DNA of 45,419 bases from Candidatus Melainabacteria bacterium (lineage in GTDB: Bacteria > Cyanobacteriota > Vampirovibrionia > LMEP-6097): NCBI GenBank assembly GCA_005110385.1, contig DUDT01000021.1, positions 1-45,419 on the forward strand, in the 5' to 3' direction. How positions within the stretch are numbered: the stretch's first letter is position 1; the number at the start of each line of letters is the position of its first letter. The position numbers and the translations under genes were made by a program. The notes under the pieces were generated by a model, which was not told the origin of the DNA, ran no database searches, and saw only the letters and a list, made by a program, of their open reading frames with translations. Below, in pieces: positions 34,032 to 43,142 of the stretch.

Positions 34032-35081
34032 TCATGGCACTTCTATCGAATCAAAGATAATCTTAATGAGATCATCAGGAGTTTTTTCTTCTGCACTAGC
34101 ACTGAAACTCAATCCGATTCTATGCCTTAGCACATCAAAACCTATATTTTTAACGTCTTGTGGCACTACATAGGCTCTGCCTTGTAAATAGGCAGAAGCT
34201 TTAGAAGCAAGTAATAGGGCGATAGAAGCTCTAGGAGAAGCACCGTATTCCAGCAAGCCATCTAACTCTTTTATTTTCTGCTTACTGTGTGTTTTGCTAC
34301 TCTCAACATTAGATCTAGTCGCGAAAACAATATCAATAATATAATCTTGGATTTTTTCATCAACATAAACTTTATCGACTAATTCACGAGCTTTTAAGAT
34401 TTCCTCTTTCCCAATTATTACGTCAAGTGAAGTATCTCGCTTAAGAGCTTTAAGATTCATAATCCTCTTCTCTTCTTCTCTAGAAGGGTAATCTATTTTA
34501 ACTTTCATCATAAATCTATCCATTTGTGCTTCAGGTAACATATAAGTCCCTTCTTGCTCTAAGGGATTCTGAGTCGCAAGGACTATGAAGGGTTCATCTA
34601 ATTTGAAAGTTTCATCACCAATAGTGATACTCTTTTCTGCCATCGCCTCTAGAAGTGCTGACTGTACTTTAGCAGGAGCACGATTAATTTCATCTGCGAG
34701 TATTAAATTACTAAAAAGAGGTCCTTTTTTAATCTCGAAATGAGCTCCACTAGGGTTATATATTTGGGTTCCAGTAATATCAGCAGGTAGCAAGTCTGGA
34801 GTAAATTGTATTCGCTGTGATTGAATGTTTATACACTCAGCGAGGCTTTTAATCGTTTCTGTTTTTGCAAGACCGGGCACACCTTCTATAAGTAAGTGGC
34901 CACCAGTGATAATCGCTAAGAGAAGCTTTTCGATAAAAGTTTCTTGACCAATAATACGCTTTTTTAGTTCATCCTTAACTTTTTTAAAGACGGTGCTTTG
35001 AAAGAGTATTTGTTCATTTAGTTCTTCTAGATTCATTTTTATCTTTATCTCTATTTTACCTGAGTGGTGTTGAATCTGCAT
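34032..35081 (-). CDS. MoxR-family AAA+ ATPase
   Basis: An AAA+ ATPase with Walker A GGHLLIEGVPGLAKTETIKSL, Walker B NLILADEINRAPAKVQSALLEAM, sensor 1 FIVLATQNPLEQEGTY and LPEAQMDRFMMKV, plus the C-terminal EYGASPRASIALLLASKA and DVLRHRIGLSF. MoxR ATPases act with VWA proteins as chaperones that mature or assemble protein complexes. The first 15 codons (MQIQHHSGKIEIKIK) are unlike the family, so the start may be Met 16 at 35036 (MNLEELNEQILFQ). First gene of the cassette. Confidence 0.93.
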   Translation of the reverse strand: MQIQHHSGKIEIKIKMNLEELNEQILFQSTVFKKVKDELKKRIIGQETFIEKLLLAIITGGHLLIEGVPGLAKTETIKSLAECINIQSQRIQFTPDLLPADITGTQIYNPSGAHFEIKKGPLFSNLILADEINRAPAKVQSALLEAMAEKSITIGDETFKLDEPFIVLATQNPLEQEGTYMLPEAQMDRFMMKVKIDYPSREEEKRIMNLKALKRDTSLDVIIGKEEILKARELVDKVYVDEKIQDYIIDIVFATRSNVESSKTHSKQKIKELDGLLEYGASPRASIALLLASKASAYLQGRAYVVPQDVKNIGFDVLRHRIGLSFSASAEEKTPDDLIKIIFDSIEVP

Positions 35082-35227
35082 GAGGGTACTGTTACCAAAC
35101 TTATAAATTCAAGGCAGAGGAGGACGAATGACCGCAGTGTACTGCGGTATCAATCTTTTTGATAGGGGGTTAGGGATACGAGGAATAAGTTCTTATAAGT
35201 TTAGTTTAAAAGGTGAGTGTATTAAAA

Positions 35228-36127
35228 ATGGCAGAGATAAAGACATCTTCAGATCAAGATATTAGTAAGAAAGAGTTCTGGCAGAATTTTTTTCCGAAAT
35301 TTAATATAGAAAAAGATACTGTTTTTAACGGTAATCCAGTCTCTCTTACGGATAAAGAACAGAAAGAAATACCAGAACTAATGATCAGAGAAGGCTATTA
35401 CAGGCTGGCTCAGAAAGACTTAGGTATTAGTTTTGCGCATTGTACTGAACTTATTAAGAAATTACATGACGAAGGCTTAGACCCAGTCTTCGCTTATATG
35501 TACGACGAACTCTGGTTATTACAAGCAAAGGTACAGAGTTTATATAAATTAGTTCTTGGTGAGGATTGCGTTATGCATCCTACTTTTTGGGCTTGGCTGG
35601 TTTCTACAGATAAAGAGACCGCTGGTTGGGGACCGCATCGCGATAGAGATCGTTCTTGTTTAAGAGCAGATGGCTCTACTAAATTAATTACTATGTGGAT
35701 ACCTATAACAGAAGCTACTCCTATAAATGGTTGCGTTTATATGGTTCCAGCCTATAAAGACAGGCATTATAATACCGAGAAAGAAGATATTGTAAATTTT
35801 GATTTTCAGGATATTAGGGCTTTACTAGCTTCACCTGGCGATGTTTATATTTGGAATCATGAAGTCTATCACTGGGGTGCGAGGGCTGCTTATAGACCAG
35901 GTGGAGAGCCTAGAATCAGTCTTTCTTATGAATATGCTGCTACAGATACGGCTCACATTAAATCACCCATTCTTGACCCTCAGAGGGTTCCTTCCTATGA
36001 AGAACGTGTTAAACTCGTTGCCATGCAGATTTTACAGTATGCGCATATGACAAACTTCCCTAAAAATGTTATGGACTTTGCTTTAAATAATAAGGAATAT
36101 TTCAAGGAATTCGCTAAGGTTCGTTAG
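35228..36127 (+). CDS. Phytanoyl-CoA dioxygenase (PhyH)-like Fe(II)/2OG oxygenase
   Basis: The iron-binding facial triad reads GPHRDRD (His and Asp) and, 85 residues on, YHWGARAAY (His). RISLSYEYA supplies the Arg that would hold 2-oxoglutarate. ITMWIPITEATPINGCVYMVPAYKDRHY is the family's core. The ATG at 35228 has an AGGTGAG about 10 bases upstream and is preferred to the GTG at 35213. The substrate is unknown. The gene stands alone and ends in a bidirectional terminator. Confidence 0.85.
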   Translation: MAEIKTSSDQDISKKEFWQNFFPKFNIEKDTVFNGNPVSLTDKEQKEIPELMIREGYYRLAQKDLGISFAHCTELIKKLHDEGLDPVFAYMYDELWLLQAKVQSLYKLVLGEDCVMHPTFWAWLVSTDKETAGWGPHRDRDRSCLRADGSTKLITMWIPITEATPINGCVYMVPAYKDRHYNTEKEDIVNFDFQDIRALLASPGDVYIWNHEVYHWGARAAYRPGGEPRISLSYEYAATDTAHIKSPILDPQRVPSYEERVKLVAMQILQYAHMTNFPKNVMDFALNNKEYFKEFAKVR

Positions 36128-36140
36128 AAAATATGAAATA

Positions 36141-36175
36141 AAAAGCCTCACTAATTCTAGCGAGGCTTTTAGGAT
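36141..36175. terminator. Bidirectional terminator between PhyH-like gene and outer-membrane protein gene
   Basis: AAAAGCCTC (36141-36149) pairs perfectly with GAGGCTTTT (36162-36170) across a 12-nt loop. Both strands leave U-rich ends, fitting two convergent genes. Confidence 0.85.
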
Positions 36176-36198
36176 TTTTATTAATTACAGTTTAGAAA

Positions 36199-37086
36199 TT
36201 AAAGAGCAGCGAATAAACTAGCCTGCACACCAAAATCAGCAGCATCGTTAGTTACACCGATAGGGAAACCAAGTCTGAACTGTGTATTTTTATCTTCCCC
36301 AATAGGGATAATAAGACCAGGTACTACTCTTATATCTGTACCACCTAGATAAGCGCCTCTGCTAGAAAGGGTTTTACTATCATAAGTAGTCATACCAAGC
36401 ATACCAAGAGAAAGGTTAACTGGAGTATTCGTGTCAAGAACAGCTTCTGTAGAATAAACAAAAGAATGTCCTACTACGTCTTTATCGAAGTCATCATATC
36501 TGTAACCTAAATCAGAATAGACTTTTAGGTTTTCAGTGAAAAGATCGAATTGCGTCTGTAAGCCAGTTTGGAAGCTATAAGCATCAGTACCATTAGTTGG
36601 TCTCCATAGAGCATTATTTAAGCTTGTGCTGTGAGCAAAAGGAATTTGTTGATTAAAGTAAAGGGTAGAAGCGAATTCTTTTTTATTTACTAAAGCTGCT
36701 TCTAAAGTGATACCCAAGTTACCAAAACCAAAAGAACCGTTATCATAAGCACCAGATAAACCATTAACACCTGCGTTTAATGATTGGCTTAAGCCTATTC
36801 TTGTAGGGATAGGAGTGTCAAAACTTCTTCTAACCTCAACTCTAGGCAGATTAAAAGAATTCTGTCTAAGCCTAGCTCCACCTAAACCTTGGCTACGTCT
36901 AGCCCAATCAAAATTTACGCGAGTTTCCCATTTCTTATCAGTATCAATGTATGCGTTTTGTACATTAATCGGCCTTAAAAAGTTTTCAGCATCAGAATTC
37001 TTAGCGGCATCTGCTGCAAAAGCACTAGTGCTACCTGCTACTAAAAGCAAGGAAGCGATTAATAAATTTGTAATTTTTTTCATCAA
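36199..37086 (-). CDS. Outer-membrane beta-barrel protein with signal peptide
   Basis: A classical signal peptide (MMKKITNLLIASLLLVAGST) ends at SAFA before ADAAK. The rest alternates polar and hydrophobic residues (RVNFDWARRSQ, LKVYSDLGYRYDDF, VNLSLGMLGMTTYD) and ends FGVQASLFAAL, as expected for a barrel of about 12 strands. It resembles the transporter-type barrels annotated as phenol-degradation MetA-pathway or DUF3187 proteins, but I cannot choose. Its presence shows that the host has an outer membrane. Confidence 0.75.
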   Translation of the reverse strand: MMKKITNLLIASLLLVAGSTSAFAADAAKNSDAENFLRPINVQNAYIDTDKKWETRVNFDWARRSQGLGGARLRQNSFNLPRVEVRRSFDTPIPTRIGLSQSLNAGVNGLSGAYDNGSFGFGNLGITLEAALVNKKEFASTLYFNQQIPFAHSTSLNNALWRPTNGTDAYSFQTGLQTQFDLFTENLKVYSDLGYRYDDFDKDVVGHSFVYSTEAVLDTNTPVNLSLGMLGMTTYDSKTLSSRGAYLGGTDIRVVPGLIIPIGEDKNTQFRLGFPIGVTNDAADFGVQASLFAAL

Positions 37087-37229
37087 TTTATCTCCTTGAT
37101 TCCCTCTTTCGAAAGAGATCTCTATCAGGCTAATATAATCTCATATTTTTTTATATTTGTAAAAGTAATTCCAAAAAACTTTGGTCTTGATAAGGCTCGT
37201 AATGGTGCTTAGGGTATATGCTGTAAATA

Positions 37230-38180
37230 ATGATCGATTTACAAGTAAATGGTTTGACTGTCGCAGAAGAGTTTCATTGTAATTTTTGGGAAGGTCCTAG
37301 ACATTTAGAGATAAAAAAAATGTGTAAATATCTCTTTAAAAAAGGAGTTAAGCAGATACTCGCGACATTAATTACTAATTCATATGACAACATCGCTTTT
37401 GCTATGAGTAATATAAACGCTTATAAAAAACGTTTTGATAATTCTTTAGATGAAGCTACTGCTGATGAAAGAGCTCATATAGCCGGAGTACATATCGAAG
37501 GTGGGTTAATAAGCCGCCTGGGAATTCATTCAGGTCTATATGCAAAGGAGTTTGATTTTTTAAAGGCTGGTCGATTAAAGCATGAATACCCCGGTTTAAT
37601 AAAGCTTTGGACACTCTGCCCGCTGCGCGATAAAGATGGCGATATGACTAAATTTCTTCAAGATAATGGTGCCTATGTTTCTTATGGTCACAGTGAAGCT
37701 AATTTTTCTCAGGCGATGAAAGCTTTTGAAAAATATAATGTCAGGCTAGTAACGCATTGGGGCAATGCCATGAGTATTTTTAAGGGTTTAAAGCAGAGGG
37801 ATCCGAGTTCAGAGCATCTTAAATATTTAGAGGCAGTTAATCCAGATCTAGTCGTAGATCCAGATCAGCTTGGACTTGGTTATGCTGCATACTATAACGA
37901 GAAGATTTATACGATGTTTATCTGTGGCTCTGTGGCAGATAAAGATTTACATATTCATCCAGAATTACTAAAAATTCTTATTAAAAAAAAGAAGGATAAG
38001 CTAATTTTAGTCAGTGATTCAGTTTCTAAAACTATTTATGAAAGAGATGATGAGCTTCGCGGCGGATTAGTGGATCTAGCGAAACACGCTAATAATTTAA
38101 GAGATTTGGGAATACCAGATATTGATATCCACCATATGGTGGAGACGAACCCCTTAAAACTTATCAATTCTCAACTATAA
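37230..38180 (+). CDS. NagA-like N-acetylglucosamine-6-phosphate deacetylase
   Basis: NagA deacetylates GlcNAc-6-P for sugar recycling. Family motifs appear in order: IDLQVNGLTV, LATLITNS, IAGVHIEGGLIS with the metal-ligand Glu, SYGHSEANFSQA, VTHWGNAMS with the His ligand and LILVSDSVSKT at the catalytic Asp. It is 316 aa, shorter than NagA (about 380), because it starts directly at the IDLQVNG strand and lacks the small beta-sandwich. The substrate may therefore differ. No nagB is nearby. Confidence 0.8.
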   Translation: MIDLQVNGLTVAEEFHCNFWEGPRHLEIKKMCKYLFKKGVKQILATLITNSYDNIAFAMSNINAYKKRFDNSLDEATADERAHIAGVHIEGGLISRLGIHSGLYAKEFDFLKAGRLKHEYPGLIKLWTLCPLRDKDGDMTKFLQDNGAYVSYGHSEANFSQAMKAFEKYNVRLVTHWGNAMSIFKGLKQRDPSSEHLKYLEAVNPDLVVDPDQLGLGYAAYYNEKIYTMFICGSVADKDLHIHPELLKILIKKKKDKLILVSDSVSKTIYERDDELRGGLVDLAKHANNLRDLGIPDIDIHHMVETNPLKLINSQL

Positions 38181-38219
38181 ATAATAGAAAGATTTTTCTT
38201 TCTCGGGCATAAAATTTTT

Positions 38220-38471
38220 ATGGCTGAGAAGATAGATCCAAGAACAGTAAAAATGCTTCACAAACTGTTAACTGCAGCTAAATTAGCTCAAGAAACAGGG
38301 AAGCAACAGGCTCTAAATAAGATTATTTTATCTGCAAGTAGGCTTACTGAAAAACTTAACTTTAATACAAATTTAGCGGATGACGAGCTTAGCTTCTTTG
38401 CTAATGAAGAAGATATTATAAGATTAAGTGAATATAAACAAGTAGCGGGCGTTTTAGTCGAGCAGGCTTAA
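38220..38471 (+). CDS. Small hypothetical protein, 83 aa
   Basis: A short, helical, soluble protein (DPRTVKMLHKLLTAAKLAQETGKQ at the N-terminus) with no motif that I recognise. It follows the NagA-like gene by 39 bases on the same strand and ends 28 bases before the convergent Fur gene. Confidence 0.6.
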   Translation: MAEKIDPRTVKMLHKLLTAAKLAQETGKQQALNKIILSASRLTEKLNFNTNLADDELSFFANEEDIIRLSEYKQVAGVLVEQA

Positions 38472-38499
38472 TGGCATTCTTGCTGTCGGCAACAGTGCC

Positions 38500-38967
38500 T
38501 TAATTTCTGTGCTTTTTATGTTCGTGCTTGTGCTCTATAGTAGGACATTTAGCGAAGATTTGGAATTGCATATCAACGACGTTCACATTATATTTCTTCG
38601 CTATTTCTAAACCAAGTTTATTAATTTCTTCATCCTCAAATTCGATAGTGTGATTACAGTCAAGGCAAATGATGTGGTGATGTGGTGTCGCATTTTCATC
38701 AACTAATTCATAATGTTTATGGGTTTCAGCGAAATCCAATTCCCGTAAAACATTCATCTCAACAAGCATTCGTAAGGTTCTGTAAGTAGTAGCTAGGCTA
38801 ATAATTTCATTACGTTTACAAAGTAATTCAAAAACATCTTCAGCACTTAGGTGTTCTTCTTTATTTTCTTGAAAAATTCTTATTACCGTTTCTCTCTGGG
38901 ACGTGATTCTAAAGCCCTCGTTACGTAAACGCTGGAGAAGTACTTCGGTTTTATCTTCTGTGGTCAC
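38500..38967 (-). CDS. Fur-family metal-dependent repressor
   Basis: A winged-helix N-terminus (GFRITSQRETVIRIFQENKEEHLSAEDVFELL, LATTYRTLRMLVEMNVL) is followed by the metal-binding HHHIICLDCNHTIEFEDEE. The second cysteine pair of many Fur proteins is replaced by the C-terminal CPTIEHKHEHKKHRN, rich in His. It could be Fur, PerR or Zur; the His-rich tail slightly favours Zn or Ni sensing, but that is inference. Confidence 0.9.
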   Translation of the reverse strand: MTTEDKTEVLLQRLRNEGFRITSQRETVIRIFQENKEEHLSAEDVFELLCKRNEIISLATTYRTLRMLVEMNVLRELDFAETHKHYELVDENATPHHHIICLDCNHTIEFEDEEINKLGLEIAKKYNVNVVDMQFQIFAKCPTIEHKHEHKKHRN

Positions 38968-39003
38968 TTAGTAGAAATATAACACTAACTCCTTTCTATT
39001 TTC

Positions 39004-41838
39004 TTACTCCATTGTTGGTAGGATTAACCCAGGGGGGATTAACCCAGTCTGAATAAAGAAGGTTTCAATTTGATCAGGGTTTAGTTCTTCATTAGCAGTA
39101 TTCAGTATCAGATCTAATGCTTCTCTCTTAATCTTAATCTGAGTAGTAAAGAAGGTTTTAAATTCATCAGGATTTAGTTTTTCATTAGCAGTATTCAGTA
39201 TCAGCTTTAATGCTTTTTTATGCAAATTCTGTGCCGCACCTATTAAAGCATTATTGCCATATTCGTTAGTTTGAGTAAGGAAGGTTTTAAATTCATCATG
39301 GCTTAGTTCTGCAATATCAATAGCAGTATTCAGTATCAGCTCTAATGCTTCTTTATCACCATTCCATGCCGCACTTATTAAAGCATTATTGTCATCTTTG
39401 TTAGTTTGAGTAAGGAAGGTTTTAAATTCATCAGGGCTTAGTTCTGCAATATTAATAGCAGTATTCAGTATCAGCTCTAATGCTTCTTTATCACCACTCG
39501 ATGCCGCACGTATTAAAGCGTTATTGTCATTTTTGTCAGTATGAGTAAGGAAGGTTTTAAATTCATCATGGCTTAGTTTTTTAGCAGCAATATTCCGTAT
39601 CAGCTCTAATTTTTCTTTATCACCACTCCATGCCGCACGTATTAAAGCGTTCTCGCCATCTTTGTTAGTATGAGTAAGGAAGGTTTTAAATTCATCATGG
39701 CTTAGTTCTGCAATATTAATAGCAGTATTCAGTATCAGCTCTAATGCTTCTTTATTACCACCCCATGCCGCATGCGTTAAAGCATTATTGTCATATTCGT
39801 CAGTTTGAGTAAGGAAGGTTTTAAATTCATCATGGCTTAGTTTTTTAGCAGCAATATTCAGTATCAGCTCTAATGCTTTTTTATCACCACTCCATGCCGC
39901 ACGCATTAAAGCGTTATCGTCCTCTTCGTCAGTTTGAGCAAGGAAGGTTTTAAATTCATCAGGGCTTAGGTTTGTAGCAGCAATATTCAGTATCAGCTCT
40001 AATGCTTCTTTATCACCACTCTCTAGCACACGCATTAAAACATTACTGCCATATCCGTCAGTTTGAGTGCGAAGTTTTTCTAATTCTCCAGTAGGTAGTT
40101 CTGTAAGACTCATCATATATTTAAAATCTTCAGTGCGGTTTCTACTCTTAAGTATTTCACTTATTCTAGGATCTGCTTCTTCACCTAAACTTTGAATAGT
40201 TCCACATATTTCATAAATAAAGAATAAATCTTTATCAGTAAATTTTTGATCATTCTTAAACTTAGCGTGCAGTATAGTTAAATCTTTCATATCCTGATCC
40301 GCTCTAAACCACTGTTCACTATTAGGAAATACTGCTTCCCCTCGATCATCTTTACTGTAAAGCTTTTCAGCAAGTATAGTTCGTCCATTTCCATTAATCG
40401 CATTTGCGATGCATGAATCTAAATTCTGTTTTGCTGCGATACCACGAATTTCTGTAATGTCATTGTCAGTCATCGCTATAGCTAATCTAGGTATACTTGC
40501 ATTGCCATTTGCGTCTTTTGAGTAATAGATATAAAAGTCTCCCAGATTTAAATAGTTTTGTGCTGTTTCTAGTCCTTGAACACACCAGCCAGTATTAAAG
40601 GCTTTAATGCTATCTCTAAGCTCCTTAGCATCACTGCCTTTTGGAAATTTTCTCCATTCACCATCAGTAGTAGTTAGATCTATTTCTTTTTGAGATTGAT
40701 TTTGGAGGAAGGCATAGAGTGCTGCAAAATTTAAAGAACTAGAAGCATTTCCTATATTAATCTGTATATTATCGACTAAAAATTGTGCAAGATCTGGACT
40801 TTCAGTAGCATATTTTTCTTGAATTCTAGCTTTAATATCTTGTGCAGTCTGAGTTTCACAGAATTTGACTATGTCATTTATTTCACCAATTAGAGCAGGG
40901 TTTAGAACTGGAAAATCTTTAATTGAATTTTCTTGTCTGTTTTGAAAATTTACCTTAGTCCCTCTTGGATCGTTTAGGACTAGTGAATAAAGTATAACTA
41001 TATCTATTTCATCATTAGAGAAAAGCCTAGAGAGTTTATCTCCGTAGTCAAAATCTAGACTTGGATCTCTGTTGGTATATTCATTAATTTCATTTTTAAT
41101 CTCTTCTTGATCTAAACTTCTAGATGAATATTGTTTTAAAATATCTTCAAATGTCTCAAATGCAGCAGTATCTATTTCTGTGTGTGAATTTATAGCTTCT
41201 GGATTTTTTAAGATTTCTTTAAGGGTTTTAAGATTAGGTTTATCATCAAGCACTCTTAATTCTAAATTAGCCACTGAATTAAATATCCAGTGTCTTGTTT
41301 TATTGTCTAGATAAGCTAAGCCGCCATTTTCATTATTGAGATAATTAAACCACTCTGCTAGTGTGGCTTTTAGATTAGCTTTTTTTTCATCAAGTATAGA
41401 TTTTCTATTTTCTGGAGTATCTTGAAGATCTACTGGAGGGTTCATTATTGAAGCTAAATGCTGTTGTTTAAAATCTTTATCAGTAAGCTCTTTAGGTAAA
41501 AATCTTTCTAGATATTCATCTTTTTTATATTTCTTTGAATCTCCTGTAAAATATTCTGGAGCGTGTTCTAGGATAAAGCTAGTAGCGATAGCGATCTGCT
41601 CTTTCTTGTTTTGATTGTTAGTACTTTTTAGTAATCCTAGCCAGTCTTGAGTATTAGTGCTTGCTTCGCTTGGGTTTTCACCTCTGATTAAATTAGTGAG
41701 ATATCCTAATAGTGAATCTGGTCTGGTAGCTGTACTGTCTCTGATCGCTGCGATTAAGCCTTTAGCTAAATTGGATACGCGCTCCTGAGTTTTCGGGGGT
41801 AAACTTAAGAATACACTGCTATTATTTTGAATAGCCAT
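39004..41838 (-). CDS. Large protein with TGWC-type domain and ankyrin-like tandem repeats
   Basis: 944 residues in three parts. The first 350 are helical without a known domain. Residues about 385-500 contain FNTGWCVQGLETAQNYLNLGDFYIYYSKD, then AIAMTDNDITEIRGIAA, like a PcfJ-like segment common in large proteins of candidate phyla. From about residue 600 to 925, nine or so units of 43-47 residues repeat: NNALIRAAWSGDKEALELILNTA joined by LSHDEFKTFLTQTNK. The core looks like an ankyrin helix pair with an added helix. Repeat units are nearly identical in DNA (39100-40070). No signal peptide. It may bind proteins; an effector role is speculation. Confidence 0.75.
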   Translation of the reverse strand: MAIQNNSSVFLSLPPKTQERVSNLAKGLIAAIRDSTATRPDSLLGYLTNLIRGENPSEASTNTQDWLGLLKSTNNQNKKEQIAIATSFILEHAPEYFTGDSKKYKKDEYLERFLPKELTDKDFKQQHLASIMNPPVDLQDTPENRKSILDEKKANLKATLAEWFNYLNNENGGLAYLDNKTRHWIFNSVANLELRVLDDKPNLKTLKEILKNPEAINSHTEIDTAAFETFEDILKQYSSRSLDQEEIKNEINEYTNRDPSLDFDYGDKLSRLFSNDEIDIVILYSLVLNDPRGTKVNFQNRQENSIKDFPVLNPALIGEINDIVKFCETQTAQDIKARIQEKYATESPDLAQFLVDNIQINIGNASSSLNFAALYAFLQNQSQKEIDLTTTDGEWRKFPKGSDAKELRDSIKAFNTGWCVQGLETAQNYLNLGDFYIYYSKDANGNASIPRLAIAMTDNDITEIRGIAAKQNLDSCIANAINGNGRTILAEKLYSKDDRGEAVFPNSEQWFRADQDMKDLTILHAKFKNDQKFTDKDLFFIYEICGTIQSLGEEADPRISEILKSRNRTEDFKYMMSLTELPTGELEKLRTQTDGYGSNVLMRVLESGDKEALELILNIAATNLSPDEFKTFLAQTDEEDDNALMRAAWSGDKKALELILNIAAKKLSHDEFKTFLTQTDEYDNNALTHAAWGGNKEALELILNTAINIAELSHDEFKTFLTHTNKDGENALIRAAWSGDKEKLELIRNIAAKKLSHDEFKTFLTHTDKNDNNALIRAASSGDKEALELILNTAINIAELSPDEFKTFLTQTNKDDNNALISAAWNGDKEALELILNTAIDIAELSHDEFKTFLTQTNEYGNNALIGAAQNLHKKALKLILNTANEKLNPDEFKTFFTTQIKIKREALDLILNTANEELNPDQIETFFIQTGLIPPGLILPTME
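39090..40075 (-). repeat. Coding tandem repeat, period about 129-141 bp
   Basis: At least seven units carry the near-identical DNA string AAGGAAGGTTTTAAATTCATC (+ strand) at spacings of roughly 129-141 bases. Similarity is highest in the middle, which suggests recent duplication or gene conversion. The first and last units are diverged. Copy number may vary between strains. Confidence 0.75.
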
Positions 41839-41914
41839 ATTCTTAAAAAGTATGTTGAATTAGATTTTTGATATTCTGCATTTCAATAGATTACCGATTC
41901 TAAATTTTAGTATT

Positions 41915-42976
41915 TCAGTAACTAAATCCTAAATCCTGAGTACATCTCGGCAACCCATTACTAGCAAGGTATTCACAGCTGATTTTATTATCATGAAAAT
42001 TTTTTAGATTCTGACATTTACAGAATTTTGATCGAAATATCTTAGCTCTCGGTGAATAAGGTCCAGTTCTAAATTCAGATGTGACCGAGTATATAGTTTC
42101 GATATCTTTTCCTAAAGCAGAAGCTATGTGTAAAAGTCCAGTATCGCAGGCATAGACTTTCATCGCAGACTCTAATATCTGAGTGCTTTCTAATAAATCT
42201 AACTTTCCAATAAGGTTTTCAATGCGAGTGTTAGTAGGACTTCTGAGTTTTAAGCTCACATTTAATTTAAGTGAAAGCTCTGATTCGTCTGGTCCACCTA
42301 AAATTTTTATATTTAAGTCTGTTTCTGTAATTAACTTTTTTATAAAATCTTCCCATCTCTCTAAGGGAAAAGCTCTTTGGGGTCTAAGTTTTCCTACCCC
42401 AGGGATTATCACTATATAGGGTTTTACTCCATTTAAGATTTTCTGAGCATTCTCGCACTCTTGCCAAATTCCAATTTCTGCGCTTTCGTCGCCCCGATGA
42501 TGCTCTAGATCTAAATTCGGAGAAAATTTTAAGCAGTCATAGTCTAACAAAGAATTTAATAAATTATTATCGTATCTTTCATTTAACAGTATAGGTTTTA
42601 AGCTAGGATCGAAAGCAGTGAGAAAATTTTCTCTAGAGCTTAAATCTAAATCCTTTTTATAGATATTTAGCTTAGCTTTAAAAAATTTAATGTTAAGGTA
42701 AATAGCTTTTAGCCAGTTGGAATGTAAATAGGTAAATGTGTCACAAGGCTCTTCTTTTAGACTTTTCAGAAGTTCCTTCGAGACAGGATCTTTCTTAGAA
42801 GTGATAAATATTTTATCTATATATGGAGCGTAATATTTCAGCACTTTTTTAAGCGGCTCACAGTGACTAACCAATTCTATACTAGCTTCTGGATATTTTT
42901 CTTTTATAAACTTTAGAGCAGGTAAGCAGTGAATTATGTCACCGATGGCTCCTGTTCGATAGAAAATCAAACGCAT
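41915..42976 (-). CDS. Glycosyltransferase family 9 (heptosyltransferase-like)
   Basis: FYRTGAIGDIIHCLPALKFIKEKYP is the GT9 N-terminal signature, and YIVIIPGVGKLRPQRAFPLERWEDFIKKL and YACDTGLLHIASALGKDIETIY are the donor-binding parts. Such enzymes add heptose or related sugars to lipopolysaccharide core in the inner membrane's cytoplasmic face. The C-terminus has a cluster of Cys (CKCQNLKN, CEYL, RCTQ). Residues 164-174 (ESAEIGIWQEC), just before the VIIPG strand, resemble the palindromic-element peptide. The gene is isolated. Confidence 0.85.
   Translation of the reverse strand: MRLIFYRTGAIGDIIHCLPALKFIKEKYPEASIELVSHCEPLKKVLKYYAPYIDKIFITSKKDPVSKELLKSLKEEPCDTFTYLHSNWLKAIYLNIKFFKAKLNIYKKDLDLSSRENFLTAFDPSLKPILLNERYDNNLLNSLLDYDCLKFSPNLDLEHHRGDESAEIGIWQECENAQKILNGVKPYIVIIPGVGKLRPQRAFPLERWEDFIKKLITETDLNIKILGGPDESELSLKLNVSLKLRSPTNTRIENLIGKLDLLESTQILESAMKVYACDTGLLHIASALGKDIETIYSVTSEFRTGPYSPRAKIFRSKFCKCQNLKNFHDNKISCEYLASNGLPRCTQDLGFSY
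42445..42505 (-). repeat. Diverged element copy in the GT9 gene
   Basis: GCAGAAATTGGAATTTG on the coding strand matches GTAGAAATTGGAGTTTG of the pabB copy at 15 of 17 positions, and the frame is the same (AEIGIW). Outer arms GAGCAT and ATGCTC are complementary across the 61-bp unit, with little pairing inside. Confidence 0.5.
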
Positions 42977-43086
42977 TTTTTAAATCTAACATGCTTTGAT
43001 CTAAGCAAGACCGATAGATAATTACACTTTGAGCATCGATTTTAAGCTTGCGGAACGCTAAGTTTACTGTTACGATGGAGAGATTA

Positions 43087-43131
43087 ACGCTATATGTGGT
43101 GAATACTAAAAAGACCTCACTATATGTAGAA
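43087..43131 (+). promoter_or_regulatory. Two NrdR boxes upstream of the ribonucleotide reductase gene
   Basis: ACGCTATATGTGGTG and TCACTATATGTAGAA match the NrdR box (CTATATNTNG core); their CTATATGT cores begin at 43090 and 43120, 30 bases or about three helical turns apart. NrdR represses ribonucleotide reductase genes when dATP is high. The second box ends only 12 bases before the start codon. Confidence 0.75.
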
Positions 43132-43142
43132 ATCCAAAATAT

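Noticed and set aside
34270-34330. NVESSKTHSKQ in MoxR as a further element copy
   Set aside because: The peptide is slightly similar, but the DNA does not align with the element and the spacing is off by one residue.
39090-40075. CRISPR array
   Set aside because: Spacing is regular, but the units and the stretches between them are one coding frame with related sequence throughout.
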